In this document: positions 10,365-21,000 of the stretch, piece after piece
Layout: each line of letters starts with the position of its first letter
Numbering within the stretch: position 1 is the first letter of the stretch
NCBI GenBank assembly: GCA_000310025.1
Contig: FN648450.1
Location: forward strand, 137,621-201,620
Direction: 5' to 3'
Length of the DNA: 64,000 bases
Origin: Ectocarpus siliculosus
Lineage: Eukaryota; Sar; Phaeophyceae; Ectocarpales; Ectocarpaceae
Notes under the pieces: generated by a model
Told to the model about the DNA's origin: nothing
Seen by the model: only the letters and a program-made list of their open reading frames with translations
The model's database searches: none
Made by a program: the position numbers and the translations under genes

Positions 10365-10930
10365 GGGCGAAATTATCTCAAAGGCGAATGACATACATAC
10401 GCGCAGTAAGGAGGAGGTCGGGGGTTCGATCCCCGCAAAACATATAGTATATTTTTTCCCAAAAAAAACAACAAATTTTACGCGAAATTTCGAAATTTCT
10501 CGCGAGGGCATAGGCATATGATATGCGTAGTACGGAGGAGGTCAGTACTTCGGTCCCCGGAGAACATTTTTTTTTCTTCGCAAAACCAAAAAAGTAAGCG
10601 CGAAATTTATCGCGAAGACGTATGACAAGCGTAGTTCTGTAAGGAGGAGGTCGCGAGTTCGATCCCCGCAAAAGATGTTTTTTTTCCCCAAAACCAACAA
10701 ATTATGCGCGAAATTTCGAAATTTCCCGCGAAGGCGTAGGCGTATGATATGCGTAGTACGGAGGAGGTTGATACTTCGGTCCCCGCGAAAAAAAAAAATA
10801 TTCCCAAAACCAAAAAAAGTAAGCGCAAAATTTATCGCGAAGGCGTATGATACGCGTAGTAAGGAGGAGGTCGGGAGTTCGATCCCCGCAAAACATGTTT
10901 GTTTTTTCCCAAAACCAAAAAATACTCCAG
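10365..10930 (+). repeat. Alternating tandem array with tRNA T-arm-like cores
   Basis: Five units carry a GGAGGAGGT core at about 10408, 10532, 10641, 10758 and 10861. Odd units contain a GTTCGATCCCCGC core, close to the RNA polymerase III B box; even units contain CTTCGGTCCCCG. Spacing alternates (124, 109, 117, 103), giving a dimeric period of 220-233 bp. Units are separated by A/T-rich stretches ending in CCAAAAAA. No complete tRNA cloverleaf was found, so these are not called as tRNA genes. Confidence 0.7.
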
Positions 10931-12270
10931 GAGCATTTACAAAAAAACACACACACACGTTTAGGCCTCTCCGAGTGCTTCATTTTGCCAACCTGACGCT
11001 TTGCTTACGGTCAACGCCAAAGACAACCACGACAATCGAAAATGGCGGTCTACGGCCATACCGTAGTGGCTGTGCCCTTATCCTGCCATGACCTTCCTCG
11101 CGAAAATATCCCGACCCGCCTGTCCCCCAAAGAGGCTCTGGTGGGCCCGGAAGTGCTTTTTTCAGGCTGCCCCCGACAATACACGTCCTAAAGCAAGCAG
11201 AATCATTCTCCGCAGCAGCTCAGCCTCGCGGCGTGGCCTTCCGCCTCCATCCCGCTCCCATCCCGCACTCCTTGCGCCTCCCCCGCCCTCCCGCTTGACT
11301 CCGCCCAACGAGACCCGCGACTCGAGAAGTCGATAAAAAACAGGAGAAAATCTGTAGAGCACCGGAATGTCATCTACGCGTATCCCCATCCTGAGACCTG
11401 ATTGATTACAAAGTAGGAGCGCGGAATTGCGCGACGGAAGTGGAGGGAGGGGTACCTCGTCAGTAGGGTCCGAGAATCAAAGAGCGGTCTTAGCCTCCGG
11501 ATTGTTGTTGTTGCTGCTTGCCTCCAATATGGAGCAATCCCTACGAGTACAGATGGCGCGGACGACTTCCGTGGTCACAGCTTGGAAGCTACCTATATAC
11601 CCAAAGAGGGCACACTCTAGGACAAACCAAAGAGAACAACCAAACCCAGAAACAAACAGCACGAATGCGAAACAGCCCGTCGGGCGTAGACGGCAACATA
11701 TCCACGCCGGCGATGCAACTAAGCAGCAGAGCAACAGAGCAAAGACAACATGTTTTTATATTATCGGATTCCGGTACTCCATGCATGTACATCGAATGCC
11801 CTGGTAGTCGCAGAAAACGAGAGTAAAATACCAGACCAAGGCGAAACCTAGGACTCCATGTTTCCCACCGAGAATTTTCGAGTACATGACGGGGGATCAG
11901 GCTCATTGCAAGCGGCAACTGGTGCATGTTGCGTGTGTCAGAGAGGCAAAACAGTTTCCATAGTTGTAGCCACGATCCTTTGCCAGTCCCCCCCCCGTAG
12001 CCCAACTACTTCCGATGAAGAACCTAAACGTACGGTGGTATTCCTTCCTTGGCTTGCTCGATGCGAAGCAAAATGCCATTCAATTGCAGATTCTTTCCAG
12101 CAAACCACAAAACATCGATCGTCCGCGGCGTAGGAGGGAAATTAAACTAAATCACTAGATTGCCGTATGGCTCTAGGTTGCTCTAGGTTCCCATCTCAGA
12201 CAACTTGCGGAGGCAGGGGAGACAGAAAGGGTATGCATACGGTCAATCGCATACAACGAACCCGTCGTCA
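10931..12270. other. Intergenic stretch without a supported gene
   Basis: Open frames here are short and lack domain-like composition. A 15-base match to the start of many eukaryotic 5S rRNAs occurs at 11048-11062 but does not continue. Nothing further is called. Confidence 0.5.
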
Positions 12271-12278
12271 CTCACGGC

Positions 12279-13061
12279 TCAGGCGATGGAGTCCCGCAGA
12301 ACACTGTGGAAGTACTTGTTGAGGAGGTAGTTCGGGTTTCCTGTCAGGTTGCACCGCCACACCGGCCGCTTGCTCCCCTCGTCGACCAGGCGGCAGGCGG
12401 ATGTCCCAGTTGTGGAACAGGCATGCATCATATGCACTACGCGCCGGATGGCCGAGGCAGGGAAAAACGTAAGGGATGTGCGCATCCGAAGCATGTCCAA
12501 ACCGGTCACCGGATCGACCTTGCGCTTGTTACCAACTCCTGCTGCCACATAATCCGCCACCGCCACCCAAATGGTGAATTCTCCCTCCGGAATGGCGTTG
12601 CTGCTATCACCTCGTCTCCAGTCGTTGCCTTGGTGCTCGAAAAAATAGGCCACTTTCCCGAGAGTCGTGCGACCTAGCCCTCGGTTTCCAGCTCGCTGGT
12701 CTTCGGCCTTGAGGTATATCTCGACGTCATTGCCACGCGATGCCGCCGACCGGACCCACGTAGGGGTACCCGCGTCTTTCACCGGGCCGCCACGGATGGT
12801 GCCGATTCCAGCACTGACTTCCGCCGGAGCCTGGCCCCAATGGTTAAACACCACGACCGTCTGACGGACGATGCCTTGGCCTCTGTTCCTCCAGCAAAAA
12901 GAGCACGTCCGCCTACTACATGGCGCCTCCTGCGAGGTCCTACCACACCCAAGCGCATCGTCGTAGCGCTTTTCTAGTTGCTCGGCGGATGGCAATGTTT
13001 TCGATATCGCCTGCTGCCATGCCGGGGCGTCCAGACCGGTCTCGAGCCGAGTTGGACCCAA
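12279..13061 (-). CDS. Hypothetical protein (about 260 codons), family with a CW-type cysteine motif
   Basis: The frame is open for 260 codons and is similar by eye to the protein encoded in pieces at 45090-46066. Shared landmarks include a GCGR segment followed by C-x4-C-x2-CW (in the order GCGRTSQEAPC, then CSFCW), the hydrophobic LGKVAYFFEHQG, and FPASAIRRVVHMMHAC versus FPVDAIRRQVHIYHQC. The shared end has NPNYLLNKYFHSV against a YLLNEVHHSV segment. The C-x-C-x2-CW block suggests metal binding. It may be the C-terminal exon of a larger gene; a plausible upstream coding piece with VTKELTAGSL lies near 13120-13230 in a different frame. Function is unknown. The family is likely spread by duplication or carried by a transposon; neither is proven. 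Confidence 0.45.
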   Translation of the reverse strand: MGPTRLETGLDAPAWQQAISKTLPSAEQLEKRYDDALGCGRTSQEAPCSRRTCSFCWRNRGQGIVRQTVVVFNHWGQAPAEVSAGIGTIRGGPVKDAGTPTWVRSAASRGNDVEIYLKAEDQRAGNRGLGRTTLGKVAYFFEHQGNDWRRGDSSNAIPEGEFTIWVAVADYVAAGVGNKRKVDPVTGLDMLRMRTSLTFFPASAIRRVVHMMHACSTTGTSACRLVDEGSKRPVWRCNLTGNPNYLLNKYFHSVLRDSIA

Positions 13062-13905
13062 CCCGGCATCCCACTGTTGGTAACCGTGCGGCCGCCCCCC
13101 CCTTCTTCACGTCGTGCCGTCTTCCGAGCCTGCTGGAGTCGTCTGCAACGGCAAGATCTTGAACACCTCCTGAAGCACTTCCCGGCAGAGAGAGCCAGCT
13201 GTCAACTCCTTCGTGACCTCGACCCTGCCTACGCGACCTTTCGCACTCCACCTGACGGCCTGCAGACTATGGCCCATACCGATACAAGTATCTCGGTGAG
13301 GTTCGCCCAGGAAAAAAGCGGCTGCCTAGCGCCAAACCAGCAAAATTCAGATCTTCGCCGTCGACTACCTCTGCGTTAATGTATTCCTCGGTAAGTTTGT
13401 GCAAATGTCCCAGCCAGGGTGGTACCTTCGCCGACCCGTCGCTCGCTGGATCACCGGCTCCACTGCCGGCTTCACCCGTGGTGTCGTCACCTCCGGCATT
13501 GCCCTCAAACCCTTCGTCGCACGTACCGCTGCCGCCTGGCGTCGCGACTATAAAATGGCGAGTGGAGCAAGTTGTGTTAGCAACAGATAATCACGAGTCA
13601 ACTTGGCCAGGATGTGCCACGGAAAAGGGAAAGAGGACCAACCACGAGATTGACAGAGCTCACCAGCAGTATGCGATCGATACAGCAACGGAATATTCTT
13701 CGAAATCTGTGGGTGATGTTGTTCATCGCGCTCTCTCGTCCCCACAGGCCGATAGTGTTGCATACACTCAGCGGTACCGGCATCTCGTGTAGGATGTTGA
13801 CGGGGGAGGTCGAGAGCACACATCCGCCGTAGTGAACCCCATCGCGCGATTACTATTACAATTCAAGGGCATAGGACGCGGAGACTGTCCCCCCCCCCCC
13901 CAACC
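13062..13905. other. Flank of the reverse-strand hypothetical gene; no separate gene seen
   Basis: Several short overlapping open frames on both strands. None has a recognisable motif. Upstream exons of the gene at 12279-13061 may lie here. Confidence 0.3.
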
Positions 13906-14052
13906 TCATACCTCACGGCGCTTCGCGCTTGGTGATGTGAGAGCCTGGTCCGGTGAGAACCCGGCGTGCTCCGTCCCGGCTTAGTAGGGATGCGAGGTCA
14001 ATGGTCTAACGACTACGGCATGCACGACTATGAGTACACCCCCCCCCCCCCC
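13906..14052. repeat. Dispersed repeat of about 135 bp, copy 1
   Basis: Contains TTCGCGCTTGGTGATGTGAG and GGTCCGGTGAGAACCCGGCG, and ends GAGTACACCC before a C-run. It matches 19480-19612 with only a few differences. The minus strand has a GGGTTCTCACCGG segment vaguely like a B box. It could be a SINE fragment or structured RNA relic; identity unknown. Confidence 0.65.
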
Positions 14053-14716
14053 AACCTCGAATTGAGAGTGGTCATGCACGCCTATGCATGTGAAATGGCA
14101 AAAAAACGTGAGGTACTGGCAGTTGTAGCGCACTTCGAACGCAAGACTCAACTACTAGAAGCGACGCGACGAACGGCTAAATGCCCCCCCCTCCCTGCAT
14201 CGTGCGAGGCTATATCGTACAACATCAGCATCGGCCTCAAGCCTATCGCCTCGGCTTCTTTGTTCTACGTAGAAGTACGTATGACTTTCGAGACATTGCG
14301 TGAACCGTTCGAATAAAAGAGCAATGGTACACAAGAGGGTGAACGCGGCGTCATTGCTGCGAGGCAAGACGGTGTACCCCGGCAGTGGTAGAGTGCTAAA
14401 TTATACAATCCAACGAACCGAGAGGGACGTGTGCGTGTGTTCGTCACATCGCCAGACTTATTCCAGCGTCAGTAATCGAGCCTTGTCGTGTTCGTATGCA
14501 TACGTGAGGGAGGATAGTGCCGACTCCTGCTCTACCTGCCGCCCTCGACGGGTGTTTGTTGCCCACAAGAGATTGCAGCCCAGAGAGATATTCGAACAAC
14601 CTGTTGCCAGAGATTTGAGAGGGTCACCACCACACCACACAACGACGACCGAGTTGGTAGTGCGCACGCGAGGCAATACATAAGCCCGCAACTATATCTG
14701 ATTGTAGAGTGCTCAC

Positions 14717-15035
14717 CATCAGCGCTGTCCCTCCTAACCCTGTCCCCTCCACCACCGCGGTCGCTGACGTGCGATGCGGCGGAACTAGGTGTAGTGGCGC
14801 CTGACGGCGCTGAGGGCACTCCACATATCGCGACGTGCGCCCCACCGTTCTTCAACGAGCTGAACGACGCGCCACAGGCACTACACTCATAACCGCGGCC
14901 AGGAAACTTCTTGAGGCTCACCCTCCGCGGCCTCGTTTGGACCATGGGCTGCTGTGGTTCAATGAGACAGAGCCGACGGAGGGTGGGGCGTCGTGTGGGG
15001 GGGCGCATAGCTTGGTATTGAAGTACTGCTGACAT
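14717..15035 (-). CDS. Possible exon with a C2HC zinc finger
   Basis: The minus-strand frame reads an Arg-rich start, then YECSACGASFSSLKNGGAHV with a following AIC, which fits C-x2-C-x12-H-x3-C. After it comes a Ser/Ala-rich stretch ending RRDSADG at a GTGAGC splice donor near 14716. The finger suggests nucleic acid binding, and the exon could belong to a transposase or a transcription factor. No partner exon was identified on either side, so this stays tentative. Confidence 0.25.
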
Positions 15036-16145
15036 AATGGGGTAATCTGTTGATCCTAACAGCGTGTCCCCCTAAACAGCACCACACTCCAGCCTGTTCA
15101 CCACGCATGGACGTGTGCGCACATGGACAAGAGGGGGCGCATGGATACAAAGGATAACGCATGGTGCTGAGCATGCGTCAGCCGATGGCGAATGGTTACG
15201 AGGACCGAGGCCGGTTCTTCAGCAGCCGCATAGCCGAGAACCGAGACAACCATGTGAGCGAGTCACGATTTTTTTTGTGGCCTCCCGCGCTTCTGCACGC
15301 TGCTGTCACAGGTCTCAGCCCCCATCTACAGCAGTACGCCTCCAATCAGCGTGTACTGCTGTTTGTTTCTGCACACATGAAAAACCGACTTGTGCACCGT
15401 ATTCGATGTTGGGTTAGGTTTCGATGTTTGTTGGAGCGTGAGTGTCCCTAAGCATACCAGCTCTGGCCATGCACGCAACGCGGGGTGAGGGAAAAGGTAA
15501 TATCGCCGTTGGTCATTTTTTTTGCAATCACGGATAGGCACGCACATGCACTTCGCCATCGCACTGCTGCAGCGTGTATCATTCTTTCCTAACCCCAAAG
15601 GTAGCGGTGGGCAGCGCTGGGTGTCTTATGATCGGCTGCTGACCATTCCGCGCGGGAGGTTAAGGGCTACACAGCCTTCACGGTGGTAGACTTTGGTGTA
15701 GATAGAGGGTCTACACCGAATTAGTCCCTATTAGTGTACGTTTCCCACCTCCTCCGTAAAACACGAAGAGTATGTACGAACCAAGGCCTTTTGTAGTCGT
15801 CCACGGAAAACAACATTTGACGAGTACGAACGCTGGACGCAGACATGTAGACCCGGCTGGTGCTTAGGAAATTGGATTACAATAGACCATTCCCCAAACG
15901 CTAAGGGTCCCGAATGATGCAAACACCCACTGACGTATGAGACGAGTACGACAGCACGCCTGGACAATGCAACCTCCCAATGGGTTGCGATTCGAAAAGA
16001 TACAAGTAAAAATTGTAACGGGTTTTGGGGTCCAAAACATGAATCGCTTTCTCTGACGCTCTGAATTCACTGCTAGTCTATCTTAGACTCTTCTTAGCTA
16101 GAGATGGATTCGTTGGGTCATATCATATATGTCAAGAAAATTATA
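15036..16145. other. Intergenic stretch without a supported gene
   Basis: Only short frames on both strands, with no motif or codon pattern suggesting a protein. No repeats shared with the rest of the window were noticed. Confidence 0.4.
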
Positions 16146-16154
16146 TTAATAAAA

Positions 16155-17301
16155 GAGGAGTAACCAGAAACGGGTATACCCGGGTACTTTATCACCAATT
16201 TCGGGTACACCTAGAAATCAACGCGCCTGCACCCCCAGGTACCCCCAGGTAGCCGGCGGCATCTCCAGACCCTCTGGTGTAACCGATGCTGGTTACTGGT
16301 GTACCCGCAAGTGGTCGTTTTTGTACCCAGAAATGGTCATATAATCCCGGCGCCCAACGACTCCAAAACCCGCAGAAAAAACCGTGTACCGCACATACCC
16401 CCACGACACAACCGCACATACACATACCCCACAGTAGCCACACAAAACCACCAACGCTTGTTGACGGGCACATTGCCTCGAAGGATACCAATCTCTGACA
16501 GCCTCCTCCGTAGATCGCGGCGAAAAACCAACCGCCGTGCCCTGCCTTCCTGACCACACACAACACAACTCACCCACGCACCACACGGCGGTCATCATGC
16601 TGGCGAGCGGCAAACATTACAAAGACGCGTCGCCATTTATTTGCGGGTGTTGCGCCTCCTGTGTGCCCGTCGGCTAATTTCACCAGTCAGTCTAATTTCA
16701 CGTATTTGTCAACTCGTGGGCCCGGGCTCCTCCTCTCCTAGAGGGGATCGAACTCGCTCGATCCGCGACTTAGCTCGCTATGGTGCTCGTACATAAATAA
16801 GGTAATGACAGAGAGACAAAACGGGCACGACGACCTGCCTCATGCTTCCGAGGCACAACAGCACAGCAGCACAGCAGCAGCAGCAGCAGAGCACGGCGGA
16901 TGGTTTCGCCGCGATCTACGGAGGAGGCTGTCGGAGATTGGTATCCTTCGAGGCAATGTGGCTGTCAACGAGCGTTGTTGGTGGTTTGTGTGGGTGTGTC
17001 GTGCGGGTATGTGCGGTACACGGTTTTTTCTGCGGGTTTTGGAGTCGTCGGGCGCCGGGATTATATGACCATTTCTGGGTACAAAATCGACCACTTCCGG
17101 GTACACTAGTAACCAATATCGGTTACACCAGAGGGTCCTAATTCCAGCGAAAGGTGTACCCGATGGGTTTTTGTTCAGAAATGGGTACAATGGTGTTTCG
17201 GCCAATCAGCTGACAGCCTGGGCGTGCAAGCGTCTTGATTTCTAGCTATACCCGATATTGGTGATAAAGTACCTGGGTATACCCGTTTCTGGATACTGGT
17301 C
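16155..17301. mobile_element. Non-autonomous Mutator-like element (MULE) with long inverted repeats
   Basis: Two arms of about 380-400 bp (16155-16535 and about 16896-17301) are inverted copies; both outer ends carry CCAGAAACGGGTATACCC. The element is flanked by a perfect 9-bp duplication, TTAATAAAA, at 16146-16154 and 17302-17310. Long TIRs plus a 9-bp TSD are the signature of the Mutator superfamily. The 360-bp centre contains no transposase. Arms retain mirrored open frames that are not thought to be genes. Confidence 0.85.
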
Positions 17302-17556
17302 TTAATAAAACATGTGTGTTGTGTGTTGCCGAGACGGGAATGATATGTGTGTGTCTGCGGTGCCCCTTTTCAAATGCGTCCGCCAAACTCCGTCCAGAAA
17401 ATAAGCGCTTTGCTCTTTATTTGCCATGAAACAAAAGTGACGCCAAATACCAACGGCGGAGACCTGCCAGAAAAACACCGCTGGCAAACAATATCGGTCA
17501 TTTCTGTCCCAAAGGGCGCCTCGGACGAACAAACACCTACTATCAATGTTGCGCAG

Positions 17557-17719
17557 ATGGCCTTAGACAGAAAGATGCCCGATTATCAACGTTCCACAGA
17601 CCACCTCGGGCAATCCATAGCCATTCGTATGGCAGTCACATGGCCTCAGACAGAAAGATGCCCGATTATCAACGTTCCACAGACCACCTCGGGCAATCCA
17701 TAGCCATTCGTATGGCATT
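17557..17719. repeat. Tandem duplication, two units of 83 bp
   Basis: The segment from ATGGCCT at 17557 through CCATTCGTATGGCA is repeated from 17640 with two or three differences. No gene is associated. Confidence 0.85.
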
Positions 17720-18091
17720 CAGATTGCACGATGGATCTTGAGCGTGCGGACCCTCACCTGCAGTTTCCCATGCTTTCGGAACAGACGGGCATCGTTCTGA
17801 CGTCTCAATGCTATGTACAGCAGTAGTCCCTAACACGAACTTCAACTTTGCAGTGGGCATTGGTCAAGTACACTCAAGCGATGGATGCATTCGTACATTT
17901 CATTTCTTGTACTGGACTATTTTGTTTGTTGTACAAGTAACAAAAATCCAAAGTTTCCATGATCGGTGCGTTGTTTTTTTCTCAGCGTCGTGCAATCGCT
18001 CGCCCCACCCTCGACGCCCCTCCTCCACACAACATTCTCTCTCCTTTCCCTCAACCCTTCACCTCCGAATTTTTCACCTTTCCTTTTCGGT

Positions 18092-21000
18092 ATGTCTCAT
18101 TCAATAGGCGGTGGCAGCAGCAGCTCGGGGCGTGCCCGCTTGCCGCTCGGGGACCTCGGCAACGCGGGCTCCAACGCTGTCCGCGGCCGCTCCGAGAACA
18201 GAGCAACCTCCCGGAAGTACACCGAGGATGCTCCCATCCGCAGCAAGCGCAGCGCGCGCAGCTCTTCCACAAGCCACAGCCAGAGGCAACGGTCCACAAC
18301 GGCAAGCGCCGAGAACTCGGACCCCGTGGGGAGCGCCATCGCCCTCGCCATGGTGCGTATTGTTTGTCGTTTGCTTCGTCGATGAACGTATGTTGCCTTT
18401 AGTGAGTGTTGATTGCCGAGTGTTTCCCGAGCGTCGTGGGGTTACCCAGCCTCCTTCGTGTGCCATGGACCAACCGCATGAAATTTTCTGTGCTCTTTTG
18501 TGCCGAACAACCCTCACCATTGTTCGTGTTCATGCCAGCTGGATGGTTTCTCTTGGCCCCTCCAACCCCCCCCGCCCTCTTNNNNNNNNNNNNNNNNNNN
18601 NNNNNNNNNNNNNNNNNNNNNNNNNNNNNNNNNNNNNNNNNNNNNNNNNNNNNNNNNNNNNNNNNNNNNNNNNNNNNNNNNCTCCCCCATTCTAACCCCC
18701 CCCCCCCCCCCCCCCCCCACTGAACCCCGACCCCCACCACCACAACCACCCACCCACTACGGCGACTTTTTTTTGTTTTTATTTTTTGGATGCCGCTGAG
18801 GCTGCTGCAAGGTAGCTTCATAGCTCGGTCGACGCTAACTTAACGTGCACGGCTACCTAACACACTGCAAATAGTGTCGGTAGCGTTGATTTTCATTGCT
18901 TCATTGTGAATATGTTGATGGTATAGGTAAACATTTTGAGCTGCTTTCGGAAACGTAGTGAGGAAGGATTGGCCATCGGTGATCGCCCCTGTGTGAACAA
19001 TGGTACGTCTTGCGGAGGACCTGTGATCAATGCTTTATATCAACTACTTCAGCAAGACAGCATTCTGCCCCCGTACCCCACCTGGCCACCTAGCAAAAAA
19101 TCTCCAATTTGTTGGTGCATTTTGACCCTACCCCCACCCGATGTTTACCATCGCGGTTGGGTTCTCGTCGTTCGCAGATATGTAAAAAAGCCAATTCACT
19201 TCGTGAACTCGACAACCAGGTTACCGGGGTTTTTTTACCTCTGTTTTTTTATTGGCGGTAACCATGAATGGTGGTCGAGTAGATTATGTTGTGCGGGGTC
19301 GAGAACCCTCACTCCCCGCAAAGGCGATAATCGCACCACGTTGTGTTAATGTCTCTGGAAGTGAAAGCACCAGAAACAAAATTGAGTCATACGCAGCAGT
19401 CATCCATGCGCAAGGAAGTTAGCAAAGATGCCGAACACCCTTAGCAGGATGCAGCGCACCCTTCATGCGACGCGCCGAATACCTCGCCGCTTCGCGCTTG
19501 GTGATGTGAGAGCCTGGTCCGGTGAGAACCCGGCGTGCTCCGTCCCGGCTCTGTAGGGATGCAAGGTTAATGGCCTAACGACTACGGCATGCACGACAAT
19601 GAGTACACCCCCACCCCACCACCCCCTCGCTCACGTCGTTGGATCTTTCCTTGTTGTACGGGAAGGGGTTGGATTTTCTTGCTAGTGTTTTAGCGTGCTC
19701 TCACTCACTCTCCATGGGAGCAACTCCCCCCTTTTCTCACGTTGCCGTTCTTATTTTCGAAAACATCGCCTGACCGCGTAAAGCACCAAGACGCGGTCAC
19801 TTTCGGCCAACATACCCACTGCCGCGAAGGGTTTCCTCAAGAAGTCCAAGGACTGGCCTGAAGCTCTCAAGCTACAAGTAGGGTGCAGCCTGCTCAAGGC
19901 CCAAAACCTGCCGGTGCGTCTTTGGTGTGTCACTCTCTCGTGCGCTTGAGGCATCAAATCGAAGGTTGTCCCGTCTGGTTCCCGGTTGGATCTAGCAAGC
20001 TCGTTTCGAATGGCCCTTCATCTCCCGAGTTTTTCGAAGCGGCATGCCGCAGCAGTTTGACCCCCCGTTGCAAGTGGCGCTCCACACCCCATTGGCCACC
20101 CTCCCCCCTCCCCCCATACGCTACAGTTCTACGCTGGGCCGGCTGCGACAAGGGAGGCCACCAAGGGAGATACTACCGCCATAAGCGCCATTCTTCATCT
20201 GGTCTTCTAGTACTCCCCGGTGTTCGCAGCCAACCCGAGCTGGCGCACCTCGGCTTCTCTCGAGGAATATCCCATCCTCAAGATGGCCTACAGGGTGTAT
20301 CGGGCCCGCGGAGGCGTGTCAAGTGCACGCATGTTTGTCTGTGAGGCCATTTGTTGTGCACATTGCGTATGCATAGGTATGATTGAAAGACGTGAAGCTG
20401 AGAAGCTTGGGATGCCGTGATAGCCCCAGTTGTGGAATGGAATGATCCGGCTTGTCACCCGCACGAGCATACGAGCAGATATACTAGACAGTAAGCGTCA
20501 CCCTAATGCGGATTCTCTTGCTTCTCGTTTTTTTACCACAGGCAAGCTTGGCAAAAACCTGGCCGCCACGTGGTCGGAGTGCCACAAGCATGTCCGGATC
20601 ACGGTGTGCAAGCTCACCCTCCAGGCGGTCCGGTGCGTCGAGGCCAACGTCAAGGAGGGCGATGCGCCCTCGAAGCTCACGGCACGCAACCTGGCGAAGG
20701 CTTCTCGAAGGTCTCTTCGCGAATTGGTACGTACAACTCTCGTCCAACGCTGGCCCTAAGCTTTCTAGACGGTACTCAACTGCTTGACGACATCGCAACA
20801 AAACGATGGTGACTAGGGACAAACCCTAACCCAGAGCCCCCCCCCCCCCCATGTGTAACAAAATTAAGCGTTGCCCGGGGCCTTCGTGATGGCACACATA
20901 TAGGACTGTGTTTCGGTTTGATGCTTGTGAGCGAGCCTGACTCGGATACAGCGGTGTGGCCGGTAAACGTCACTCTAGTCAAGTCTAACTTATCTGTTTG

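Noticed and set aside
10390-10930. Possible true tRNA genes
   Set aside because: Only the T-arm-like core is recognisable; no acceptor, D or anticodon arms could be paired.
11048-11062. 5S rRNA-like start GTCTACGGCCATACC
   Set aside because: Only 15 bases match and the next bases diverge at once; too short to support a gene or fragment.
16192-17205. ORFs in the MULE arms
   Set aside because: They appear as inverted copies in both arms and have no transposase motif.
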